DNA of 64,000 nucleotides, taken from contig NZ_LMOM01000054.1 of assembly GCF_001424185.1 (NCBI RefSeq), forward strand, positions 62,749 to 126,748. Reading direction: 5' to 3'. The position numbers were made by a program, and so were the translations under genes. The stretch's first letter is position 1. Each line of letters opens with the position of its first letter. The notes beneath the pieces are model-generated. The model had not been told where the DNA came from, did no database searches, and was given only the letters and a program-made list of their open reading frames with translations. The DNA comes from Deinococcus sp. Leaf326 (GTDB lineage: Bacteria; Deinococcota; Deinococci; Deinococcales; Deinococcaceae). This document shows, one piece after another, positions 17,121 through 34,448 of this stretch.

Positions 17121-18875
17121 ATGAAGTCCATCGGTCCCTACGTGCTGGCGCGCTCTTCCTCCGGGGACGGGGCCGCCGCACAGCCCCCCAGCGGCGCGGC
17201 GTGGCCCCTGTGGGCCACCGACCGCCTCACCGGTATTCCGGTGGTGCTCCAGCCGCTCACGGCCGCGCTGGACACCCTGCCCACGCTGCCCGGCCACCCC
17301 GCGCTGCTGCCGCCCAGCGACCTGCTCTCGCTGCCCGGAGAGGGCGAGTTCGTGGTCACCGAGCTGCCCCTTCAGGCCGTGCCCGCCACCGACGCCCGGC
17401 TGGCGGCGCGCGGGGCCCTGCAGGCGCTCGACGCGCTGCACCGGCAGGGACTGGTACACGGGCAGGTGAGCGCCGCGCATCTGTGGAGCGTGGACGGCCA
17501 GGTCCGGCTCTCGGGTGCGGGCCTACCGACGGCGGCGTCGCCGGCCGACGACCTGCGGGACCTCGCCGTGGCCCTCGGCGCCCTGGGCGGCCTGCCCGCC
17601 GGTCTGGAGACCTTGCGCTCGGCCCCCGAAACCCTGAGCGCGAGCGACGCGCTGCGGCGACTCTCGTGGGGGGGCTCCGGCTCCCAGGCGGCTCAGCCCC
17701 GGGACGTGTCCGCCCCGCCGCGTACCCGGTCTGTCCCGCCTGCCCCGGCCGAGGCCTCACCCATTCCTACGGCGGTCGCTCCGCTGGCCGTGATTCCGCC
17801 CCTGGCTTCCCCGGCGCCGCTCACCGCGCAGGTGTTCGATCTGGGACCGGCCGCGGCGGACCCGGTGGCCCAGCCGGCCCTTCCTGAGGAGCCGTCAGGG
17901 GGTTCTCAGCCTCTAGCCTCCGAGGCTTCTGTCGCTGCCGGACCGGCCACCGATGAACCCGGCGAGGTCGTGTTGATCGCCACGGCCGCGCCTGCGCCCG
18001 CACCGGCCGGCGGAGCCGCTGCGCCGCTTGCCCCGTCCAGACCCAAACGTGGGGCCGGCGCGCAGGCACGCCAACGCCTGCGGGCCGACGCGGCGCGGAC
18101 CGAGCAGCGGACAGCCGCTCCGGCGGTCGGGCCCACGGCGGAAGTCTCTCTGCCTCCGCCCGTTCCCCAGGCCGACCCTGCTCCCTCCGGAGCCCTGACG
18201 GCAGCCGTCCCGGTGGCCCCGGCTTCCCCGGAACTGAGCGACCCGGCGGTCACGCCCCAGGAACGTCGCCGCCGGATGCGGGCCGCCGCCGAGGCCGAAG
18301 CGCAGGCCAAAGCCGCCGCCCCACCCCTGACGCCCCCCACGCGACCCCCGTCGCTGGGTCCGGAAGAGGAACGGAAGGAGACCGCGCCCCGCCGGGAGCT
18401 GCGGCCCATGCGGCTGCGCTGGAACGAGGCTACCGGAGCGGCGGCGGGCGGGGGCTGGCAGCGCGGTACCCGGGACGCGGCGCCCGCGCCGGGCCAGCGG
18501 CGCCCGGCAGGCGACCTGGAGCGCTGGCGCTGGCCGGTGCTTGTCGCTGCGCTGCTCGTCCTGGTGCTCGGGGGGCTCTGGGCCTGGGGGCAGGGACGGG
18601 CGCAACCGCAGGGAGTGACCGCCGCGGCGTGCTGCTCGGTGCAGTTCGAGCTGAGCGGCGCGGCGCCGGCGTCGGGGGTGAGGCTCACGCTCGCGCAGGC
18701 TCCAGCGGGCGCGGACTTGTCCCCCGGCGCGGTTCTGGGAACGGTGCCCGGCACCGTGCGCCTGCCTTCGGCGGGCACCTACCGCGTGCGGGTCGCCGCC
18801 GACGGCTTCACCCCCGAAACCGTGAGTGTGACGGTGCCGGCAGCGGCGCCCGTGCGGATCGAACTCGGCCGCTGA
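17121..18875 (+). CDS. Degenerate kinase-like, Pro/Ala-rich membrane protein with PEGA-type C terminus
   Basis: 584 residues. Residues 1-185 align in layout with a Ser/Thr kinase: LDALHRQGLVHGQVSAAHLW is at the catalytic-loop position but HRD is replaced by HGQ, and VRLSGAGL is at the DFG position without Asp. It should therefore be catalytically dead. Residues 190-460 are a Pro/Ala-rich linker with an Arg-rich segment. A single TM is at about 474-495 (VLVAALLVLVLGGLWAWG). The exported C-terminal domain ends in a PEGA-like fold (AGTYRVRVAADGFTPETVSV). It could be a cytoplasmic scaffold joined to an envelope module. Monocistronic; TATAAT lies 8 nt upstream. Confidence 0.8.
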   Translation: MKSIGPYVLARSSSGDGAAAQPPSGAAWPLWATDRLTGIPVVLQPLTAALDTLPTLPGHPALLPPSDLLSLPGEGEFVVTELPLQAVPATDARLAARGALQALDALHRQGLVHGQVSAAHLWSVDGQVRLSGAGLPTAASPADDLRDLAVALGALGGLPAGLETLRSAPETLSASDALRRLSWGGSGSQAAQPRDVSAPPRTRSVPPAPAEASPIPTAVAPLAVIPPLASPAPLTAQVFDLGPAAADPVAQPALPEEPSGGSQPLASEASVAAGPATDEPGEVVLIATAAPAPAPAGGAAAPLAPSRPKRGAGAQARQRLRADAARTEQRTAAPAVGPTAEVSLPPPVPQADPAPSGALTAAVPVAPASPELSDPAVTPQERRRRMRAAAEAEAQAKAAAPPLTPPTRPPSLGPEEERKETAPRRELRPMRLRWNEATGAAAGGGWQRGTRDAAPAPGQRRPAGDLERWRWPVLVAALLVLVLGGLWAWGQGRAQPQGVTAAACCSVQFELSGAAPASGVRLTLAQAPAGADLSPGAVLGTVPGTVRLPSAGTYRVRVAADGFTPETVSVTVPAAAPVRIELGR

Positions 18876-18944
18876 GGCGGCGTGCGGCGGGGGCGTCCAG
18901 CCCGCCCGCCCCCCGGCGCGCCCGGCCGTGAGACAATCGGGGCC

Positions 18945-20462
<1,518 letters not shown>

Positions 20463-20466
20463 GCCC

Positions 20467-21117
20467 TTGGCAGGCCTGAGTCCGGTCGCCCCCGGTGTGC
20501 AGGTCATCCCCCTGTACGCCAACGTGTACCTGCTGAGCAGCCCGCAGGGCCGCGTTCTGGTGGACTCGGGCACGCTGACCCACGCCCCGGCTTTCGCGCG
20601 GTTGCTGCGCGAGTTCCGGCCGGACGCGGCGCTGCTCACTCACAGTCACCTCGACCATGCCGGTAACGCCTGGCTGGCGGCCCGTGCCGGCGTGCCTCTG
20701 CTGACGCACCCGCTGGAACACGCCCGCCTGACCGGCCAGCGCCACGAGTTGCCCTACCCCGCCGGGCAGCCCGGTCTGGGGGCACTGGCCTCGCGCCTGC
20801 ACCCCTGGCCGCGCGCCGAACAGGTGCAGGCCATAGGCCCCGGCGACACCCTGCGTGGCTGGGAGGTCGTGCACCTGCCCGGCCATACCGACGGCCAGAT
20901 CGGGCTGCGGCGCGGCGGGGTGCTCGTCGCCGCCGACGCGGTGCTCGCCTCGGGAGACGGCGCGCATCTGCCGCGCGAGGCCTACAACTGGGACCACGCG
21001 CGGGCGCTGCTGACCCTGCGGGAGATGGCTGACCTCGACCTGGAGGTCATCCTGCCGGGCCACGGCGGTCCCCTGACCCCGGCGCAGGTGCGGGCGCGGG
21101 CCACCCGGGACGACTGA
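20467..21117 (+). CDS. MBL-fold metallo-hydrolase
   Basis: 216 residues. Zinc ligands are in THSHLDHAGN, LPGHTDGQIGL, VAADAVLAS and the C-terminal LPGHGGPLTP, so both metal sites look intact. The short glyoxalase II-like architecture (GRVLVDSGTLTH at the start, no extra domains) gives no substrate. It begins with TTG at 20467, 4 nt after guaA, so it is probably co-transcribed. A GTG 30 nt further in is a less likely start because it would remove the first beta-strand. Confidence 0.88.
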   Translation: MAGLSPVAPGVQVIPLYANVYLLSSPQGRVLVDSGTLTHAPAFARLLREFRPDAALLTHSHLDHAGNAWLAARAGVPLLTHPLEHARLTGQRHELPYPAGQPGLGALASRLHPWPRAEQVQAIGPGDTLRGWEVVHLPGHTDGQIGLRRGGVLVAADAVLASGDGAHLPREAYNWDHARALLTLREMADLDLEVILPGHGGPLTPAQVRARATRDD

Positions 21118-21189
21118 CCTCGGCGGAGCACACCCCCAGTCACTTGCGCGGCCCGTGCAGGGCTGGGGGCTCTCCGGGCCGGTGTTCGT

Positions 21190-22602
<1,413 letters not shown>

Positions 22603-22974
22603 ACCTGCTCTCAACCTCCGGGAATGGCCCCATCATGCCCGAGACGGGCGCGGACCGGCGCAGATACCCTCCCGCTGCCTCGCCGCGGTGGGCCGCCGCG
22701 CCGCCGGGTACGGTGCAGGATGTCAGCCCACATCTGGACACCTGTCTACACACCATGAAACAAAGTGCAGTTTCGGTGCGGCCGGGGGGACTCTGGCCCG
22801 AACTTCTGGACAACTTGTTCAGGGAATGCGTTGCCCCCCTTTAGTTTTTTCATATACTCCCCCCGAAGTCGGTGGGGCCGCTCAGGCGCCGCACACCGGG
22901 GGCCGGGAATCGGGGATGCGAACGCCACCCCGGCCATCTCCGGGAGCACAGGCCCGCCGACCAGAGGGAGCGAC
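22603..22974. promoter_or_regulatory. Divergent regulatory region between the two glutamine synthetase genes
   Basis: 372 nt without a gene. It holds the plus-strand promoter of the type III enzyme and, just upstream of it, a near-palindrome GGACAACTTGTTC (22808-22820, one mismatched pair). A leader of about 110 nt follows to the ATG. I could not place a convincing promoter for glnA on the other strand. Confidence 0.5.
22831..22858 (+). promoter_or_regulatory. Sigma-70-type promoter of the type III glutamine synthetase gene
   Basis: TTGCCC (22831-22836), a 16-nt spacer and TATACT (22853-22858). The expected start is near 22865, leaving a leader of about 110 nt. Confidence 0.7.
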
Positions 22975-25128
<2,154 letters not shown>

Positions 25129-25279
25129 GGACGGTACTCCGGAACGGGGCGCGGCTGCGGCGGCGCTCCGTTTCTGGTGCGACGGGGTGGGCGGGGGCGA
25201 GGCAGCGCTGCGGCTCCTGCGGCCCACCTCCGCGCCCAAGTCTTACGTCCTTCTCAAAGCGCCCTGGGGCTGGCCGGCG

Positions 25280-25285
25280 TACACT
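25280..25285 (+). promoter_or_regulatory. -10 box TACACT of the acetyltransferase gene
   Basis: TACACT ends 7 nt before the GTG start at 25293, fixing a leaderless start. Confidence 0.65.
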
Positions 25286-25292
25286 GGGGGGC

Positions 25293-26099
25293 GTGCTGAA
25301 CATCCTGCGCCGACTCGCCGTGACCCCCGCCGAACTGGACGAGGCGCTCGCGGCCCTGGGCCTCGACGGCTCGCAGTCGGTGATGGTCCACGCCAGCCTG
25401 CGGTCCTTCGGGTCGCTGGAGGGCGGAGCCAGAACGGTGGTGGACACCCTGCTGGGCCGCACCAACACGCTGGTGGCCCCGGCCTTCACCTACAACACGC
25501 TGCTCAGCCGCCCGGCCGCCTCTACCAACGTCCGGTTCAGCCGCGACTCGCGGGTGAGCCGCGACATCGGGCGGGTGCCGCAGGAGATGGTCGAGCGCCC
25601 GGAGGCCGTGCGGTCCTTTCACCCGGCCCTGAGCTTCATCGCGCTGGGCGAGCACGCGCGGCAGGTCACCGAGGTGCAGACCCTCGCCAGCCCGTACCAG
25701 CCGGTGGGGACGCTGTACGACCTGGACGGCTACGCTCTGCTGATGGGCGTGGATTTCGGCAGCAACACGACCGTGCACTACGGCGAGTATCTGGCCGGAA
25801 TGCCGCTGCTCACGCGCTACGTGCCGCAGGACGGGGCGGTGGTTCCCACGGCGTTCCCCAACTGCTCGGCCGACTTTGACCGCCTGGAACCGTATGTGCA
25901 GGGCGCGCAGGTGTCGCTGAGCGGATCGCTACTGCGGCTCTACCGCGTGCGCGACCTCGTGGACGAGACGGTGAAGCTGCTCAACCGGGACCCCGAGGCC
26001 TTGCTGTGCACCTACCGCAGTTGCCGCTGCCAGCAGGTGCGTGAGACGGTGCGCGCGGGGGGGCTCTCGCCCCGGCCTCACCCGGCGGCCCACCCCTGA
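25293..26099 (+). CDS. AAC(3)-family N-acetyltransferase
   Basis: 268 residues in the AAC(3)/YokD family: VMVHASLRSFGSLEGGARTV, LVAPAFTYN, RSFHPALSFIALGEHA, SPYQPVGTLYDLDGYALLMG and the catalytic-region HYGEYLAGMPL. These proteins transfer acetyl from acetyl-CoA to an amino group. Clinical members modify aminoglycosides, but chromosomal ones like this often have unknown substrates, so resistance should not be assumed. The C terminus has an unusual CTYRSCRCQ cluster of three cysteines. The start is GTG, supported by a TACACT box 7 nt upstream. Confidence 0.88.
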   Translation: MLNILRRLAVTPAELDEALAALGLDGSQSVMVHASLRSFGSLEGGARTVVDTLLGRTNTLVAPAFTYNTLLSRPAASTNVRFSRDSRVSRDIGRVPQEMVERPEAVRSFHPALSFIALGEHARQVTEVQTLASPYQPVGTLYDLDGYALLMGVDFGSNTTVHYGEYLAGMPLLTRYVPQDGAVVPTAFPNCSADFDRLEPYVQGAQVSLSGSLLRLYRVRDLVDETVKLLNRDPEALLCTYRSCRCQQVRETVRAGGLSPRPHPAAHP

Positions 26100-26117
26100 G
26101 CCGACCGCCGCCGGGCT

Positions 26118-27110
26118 CTAGAGCTGGACCCGTTGCTCGCTGCTGTGACCGGGCCGCACCCGCAGTTCGGGCCGGACATGGTGCGCGGCGTGGTTCGCGG
26201 CCATCGCCGCCTGGGCATAAGCCAGCGAGATGAGCTTGAAGTCGCCGCCCGACTTCGCGAGGTCGCCGGCCACATATACCCCCGGCAGGGCGGTCTGCCC
26301 GCCGAGGCCGTCGGGAACGTACTCGCCCTGCCAGTCCAGCGGCCAGCTCTGGAGAGGGGAGAGGTCGGGCAGGTAGCCCCCCAGGATCAGGACCGTGTCG
26401 GCCGGGACGCGCACCGGCTCGCCGTCCACCGTGAGATGTGCGCCGCCGGGCACGAGGTTGACGAGGACTGCTGGGGCCAGCACGCTCAGCCGGCCCCCGG
26501 CCCGGGCCTCTTCGAGCGCGTCAAGTTCTCCCGGGCTGCCCCGGAAGCCCAGTCGGCGGTGGGTGAGGGTCACGGCGGCCCCGGCCGCGGCGAGTTCCAG
26601 TGCGGCGCGGGTGGCCTGCGGCACGCCGCCCACGACGAGCACGCGGCGGCCGGCCAGTTCGGCGGGTTCGGGCACGTCGCTGCGCACGTCGGGGTGCGAG
26701 GCGGCGCCTGGCACCCGCGCCTCGCGCGGCAATAGGGCACCCATGCCCGCCGTCAGAATCACGGCGCCCGCCGTGAAGTCGCCCCGGTTGGTCCGCACGG
26801 TCCAGCCGCCGTCTGGCCGCGCCTCCAGGCCGTGCGCCACGGTCCGCAGTTCGGATGTTACGTCCAAGCCGTCCAGTTGCCGCACCTGCCCGGCGATGAT
26901 ATCGGCGGCGCGGGCTTCGGGCAGGCCCGGCACGTCGTAGACCCGCTTGTCGGGGTACAGCGCCGTGAGCTGCCCGCCCAGCTCGCCGCGCGCTTCGAGC
27001 AGCCGCACGCTCAGGCCGCGCCACGCCGCGTAGAAAGCCGCGTACAGCCCCGCCGGGCCGCCGCCCACCACCAGAATCTCGCTGTGTTCCGTGCCTGTCC
27101 CGCTCGTCAT
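26118..27110 (-). CDS. Thioredoxin-reductase-like ferredoxin/flavodoxin-NADP+ reductase
   Basis: 330 residues. FAD motif ILVVGGGPAGLYAAFYAAWR; NAD(P) motif VLVVGGVPQATRAALELAAA; C-terminal FAD site GVYVAGDLAKSGGDFKLISL. The architecture is that of thioredoxin reductase, but the CxxC redox pair is absent, which is the mark of type 2 ferredoxin-NADP reductases (YumC type). The NADP motif is GGVPQA rather than GGGxSA, so cofactor choice is uncertain. The start at 27110 follows a CATACT box by 6 nt; the longer in-frame extension is rejected. Confidence 0.85.
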   Translation of the reverse strand: MTSGTGTEHSEILVVGGGPAGLYAAFYAAWRGLSVRLLEARGELGGQLTALYPDKRVYDVPGLPEARAADIIAGQVRQLDGLDVTSELRTVAHGLEARPDGGWTVRTNRGDFTAGAVILTAGMGALLPREARVPGAASHPDVRSDVPEPAELAGRRVLVVGGVPQATRAALELAAAGAAVTLTHRRLGFRGSPGELDALEEARAGGRLSVLAPAVLVNLVPGGAHLTVDGEPVRVPADTVLILGGYLPDLSPLQSWPLDWQGEYVPDGLGGQTALPGVYVAGDLAKSGGDFKLISLAYAQAAMAANHAAHHVRPELRVRPGHSSEQRVQL

Positions 27111-27175
27111 GCGGCGAGTATGACGCAGGCCGGAGGCGCACAAAGGGTCGGCGTACAGGGTCCGGGGCACCAACG

Positions 27176-27203
27176 AAAAACTCCCCACCGGACCGGGGGA
27201 GCC
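27176..27203 (-). terminator. Terminator of the FprA-type reductase gene
   Basis: Stem ctcccc/ggggag with a compact loop, followed on the minus strand by five Ts. Confidence 0.75.
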
Positions 27204-27221
27204 TTCCGAACGTCGCGCGCC

Positions 27222-28583
<1,362 letters not shown>

Positions 28584-28733
28584 GCAGTCGAGTTTAGGGA
28601 CTGCCCCCTGGCTTGTCACCCCCAAACGGCGGTGGCGGCGTCAGAGGTCTACATCGGGAGGCGTGCTGCCTGTACCGCGTGGTCTATAGAGCAGGCCACA
28701 GCGCCGGCAGGCCACAACTCGCGCGCCACACGC

Positions 28734-28764
28734 CAAAAAAACGCCATCCGGTTTTCCGGATGAC
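28734..28764 (-). terminator. Terminator of the Crp/Fnr regulator gene
   Basis: Stem catccgg/ccggatg with a TTTT loop, followed by seven Ts on the minus strand. Confidence 0.85.
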
Positions 28765-28784
28765 GGTGAGTGCCTGTGCTGCGC

Positions 28785-29402
<618 letters not shown>

Positions 29403-29471
29403 TTGCGTCGCCTCCTGGGCGTTGGTGTCGTATTGGGGAGGGCCCCTTCGGTCCTTCCTAACGTTGAACAC

Positions 29472-29500
29472 AGTGTAACCGAAATCGGCCTTTTTGTAAA
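29472..29500 (-). promoter_or_regulatory. Sigma-70-type promoter of the Crp/Fnr regulator
   Basis: On the minus strand, TTTACA (29500-29495), exactly 17 nt, then TACACT (29477-29472). Transcription should start near 29465, giving a leader of about 62 nt with its own ribosome binding site. It is the only clear conventional promoter with leader on this strand in the neighbourhood. Confidence 0.8.
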
Positions 29501-29652
29501 CAGTTTTGTTTCTTTAACCGGTGTTTAGCCCACTAACTGACCTTCGAATAGGGAGATGAAAAAGGGTGTGTGACACGCTTAATTGAGAATCCTTCCTATT
29601 GAGCCAAGTCTCACTGTCTACTCAGGCAAGACGGAGGTCACGAACAGGAGGC

Positions 29653-29682
29653 AAAAAAAGCGCCCACCCGACTGGGGGGCGC
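29653..29682 (-). terminator. Terminator of gyrA
   Basis: Stem gcgccc/gggcgc, read leftward, followed by seven Ts, 20 nt beyond the gyrA stop. Confidence 0.85.
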
Positions 29683-29700
29683 CTCCTGCCGGGACAGGAC

Positions 29701-32136
<2,436 letters not shown>

Positions 32137-32231
32137 CAGGCTCCAATACGGCCGGCCGCCGACCCAGGAGGGTGCGGCCGTGCGGAAAGCGGGGGAGGGG
32201 CGCGCCCGGCACCACTGCCGGGAATGGAAAG

Positions 32232-32259
32232 ATTCTAGCATATTACGCTATATGCGTAA
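32232..32259 (-). promoter_or_regulatory. gyrA promoter with RDRM-type (DdrO) operator
   Basis: A 17-bp inverted repeat at 32243-32259, TTACGC-N5-GCGTAA, fits the radiation/desiccation response motif pattern (TTAYGY...RCRTAA, 17 bp) bound by the repressor DdrO. A TAGAAT -10 box (32232-32237, minus strand) lies next to it, so the operator covers the -35 region. The mapping to DdrO is from knowledge of the regulon, which includes gyrA in other Deinococcus. Confidence 0.8.
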
Positions 32260-32390
32260 CACAGTTCCCTTCCTCAACGGCTCCTATTTTAGCGCAGAAT
32301 GCCCGTAAAAACAGTGTCGGAGTCGGCAGCGGGCCCTGCGGTCACGGATAAAGGTGCCGGGCAGTGAGAAGCGTGTGACGGCGGCGGCGC

Positions 32391-32396
32391 TATGCT
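32391..32396 (+). promoter_or_regulatory. -10 box TATGCT of the Roadblock operon
   Basis: TATGCT ends 8 nt before the ATG at 32405, the leaderless layout. Confidence 0.65.
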
Positions 32397-32404
32397 GCGC
32401 GGCG

Positions 32405-32755
32405 ATGCTTGCTGAACTGACACAGTTGGTGACGGACGTGAACGGAGCCTGGGCTGCGGCCATCGGCGGGCTCGACGGCCTGCTGGTGGAAGGATATGCA
32501 CACGCCGACACGGACCTGAATCTGCTGGTCGCCGAACATGCCGGTATCCTCCGCTCGGCGAGCGCTGCCTACACCCAGACTCTGGGCGGCGGCACGACGC
32601 GCGAACTGTACCTGCGCGGCGAGACCCTCAGCGTCTTTTTGCAGCCCATCGGCAGCGACTTTTTCCTGCTGCTCGCCCTGGACGGCCGCAGCAATCTCGG
32701 GCAGGCCCGGCTCTACGGCCGGGACGCGGCCCGCCGCCTCGAAGCCCAACTCTGA
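32405..32755 (+). CDS. Roadblock/LC7-like small protein 1
   Basis: 116 residues starting MLAELTQLVTDVNGAWAAAI. The pattern GGLDGLLVEGYAHADTDLNL, a helix with Ala-rich face, then a beta stretch ending FFLLLALDGRSNLGQARLY, is that of the Roadblock/LC7 (MglB-like) longin fold that regulates small Ras-like GTPases in bacteria. No catalytic residues are expected. It is first of three consecutive small genes of the same apparent fold. No GTPase gene is adjacent. Confidence 0.75.
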   Translation: MLAELTQLVTDVNGAWAAAIGGLDGLLVEGYAHADTDLNLLVAEHAGILRSASAAYTQTLGGGTTRELYLRGETLSVFLQPIGSDFFLLLALDGRSNLGQARLYGRDAARRLEAQL

Positions 32756-32773
32756 TTCCCTGCGTGAGCGACC

Positions 32774-33112
32774 ATGAAACTTGACGTCCTGCATACTCTT
32801 CCCGGTCTCGTCGCCGCCGCCCTGGTGGGCCGCGACGGCCTGGCCCTCGAAACGGTCGGTGAGGGCGGAGAGGCCCTCGCGGCCGAACTCGCCGCGCTGC
32901 GTGACAGTGCCGAGCGCGTCGGCCGCCGCCTGGGCGGGGGCGCGGTCAGCCGCTTCGCCCTCACTGGCGAACAGATCGAGATTCTGGCCCTCACGGCCGG
33001 CGACTATGTGCTGGGCGCGGCCCTGGCACGCGGGGTGGACACCCGGCCGGCGCAGCAGCAGCTCGCCCAGCTGATCCAGGAGCTCACGCTGCCGGAAGGC
33101 GCCGATGATTGA
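32774..33112 (+). CDS. Roadblock/LC7-like small protein 2
   Basis: 112 residues (MKLDVLHTLPGLVAAALVGR). The same layout as its upstream neighbour: GRDGLALETVGEGGEALAAE, a helical block with AALRDSAERVGRRLGGGA, then EQIEILALTAGDYVLGAAL. It starts 18 nt after the upstream stop and overlaps the next gene by 8 nt. Function is inferred from the fold resemblance and the tandem arrangement only; family-level similarity is weak. Confidence 0.7.
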   Translation: MKLDVLHTLPGLVAAALVGRDGLALETVGEGGEALAAELAALRDSAERVGRRLGGGAVSRFALTGEQIEILALTAGDYVLGAALARGVDTRPAQQQLAQLIQELTLPEGADD

Positions 33113-33410
33113 AGCGTTCCTGGAGGTGCGCGGGGTCCGTTACGCCGCCCTGGTGGACGAGGGCGGCGCGCTCGTCGCCCACGTCGGCGACGTGCCCCCC
33201 GACCTCGACGTCGCCGTCTCGGCGCGCGCCCTGCTGGGGAGCCTCCAGAACGCGGTAGGCGAGCCGGAATGGAACGACCTGCTGCTCGACCTCGACAGCG
33301 GTCCGCTGCTGCTCACGCCGCTCGGGCGTCAGCTCCTGATGACCGCCTTCGACGACGTGGCCAATCTCGGGCGCGTCCGGTTCGCGGTCCGGCGGGCGTT
33401 GGGACTGTAG
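33105..33410 (+). CDS. Roadblock/LC7-like small protein 3
   Basis: 101 residues (MIEAFLEVRGVRYAALVDEG). GGALVAHVGDVPPDLDVAVS and the C-terminal SGPLLLTPLGRQLLMTAFDD followed by VANLGRVRFAVRRALGL repeat the pattern of the two preceding genes. Its ATG lies inside the final codons of the upstream gene, so the three are translationally linked. Three longin-like subunits of different sequence may build one hetero-oligomer. Confidence 0.7.
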   Translation: MIEAFLEVRGVRYAALVDEGGALVAHVGDVPPDLDVAVSARALLGSLQNAVGEPEWNDLLLDLDSGPLLLTPLGRQLLMTAFDDVANLGRVRFAVRRALGL

Positions 33411-33439
33411 GCCGCTCCACCCTGCCGTCCAAGGGAACC

Positions 33440-33468
33440 GGGGCGCGCTGTAGTAGGGAGCGCGCCCC
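33440..33468. terminator. Bidirectional hairpin after the Roadblock genes
   Basis: Perfect 10-bp stem ggggcgcgct/agcgcgcccc with a 9-nt loop between convergent genes. Confidence 0.75.
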
Positions 33469-33482
33469 GATTCCTGTGGCGT

Positions 33483-34316
<834 letters not shown>

Positions 34317-34405
34317 GGGCGTCACTGTAGAGCGCGCAGGTGGAGGAGGGCCTCTGGAAGGCCGCTTCTGGGGCGGCAGACCAGCCGGGGGAGACCTCCG
34401 ACCAC

Positions 34406-34431
34406 GAAAAAGCCCGCCGCGAGGGCGGGCC
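34406..34431 (-). terminator. Terminator of the beta-propeller protein gene
   Basis: Stem gcccgcc/ggcgggc, followed on the minus strand by five Ts; it lies 18 nt past the stop codon. Confidence 0.85.
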
Positions 34432-34448
34432 GAAAGTGGGCGGGGGCC

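Noticed and set aside
21149..21181. Possible glnA terminator (cggcccg/cgggccg)
   Set aside because: Short stem with a long loop and no T-tract on either strand.
22765..22974. In-frame N-terminal extension of the type III glutamine synthetase
   Set aside because: It contains the promoter and a ribosome binding site precedes the ATG at 22975.
29560..29585. GTGT-GTG-ACAC as a Crp/Fnr self-regulatory site
   Set aside because: It lacks the TGTGA-N6-TCACA layout and lies upstream of the promoter at a distance that does not suit it.
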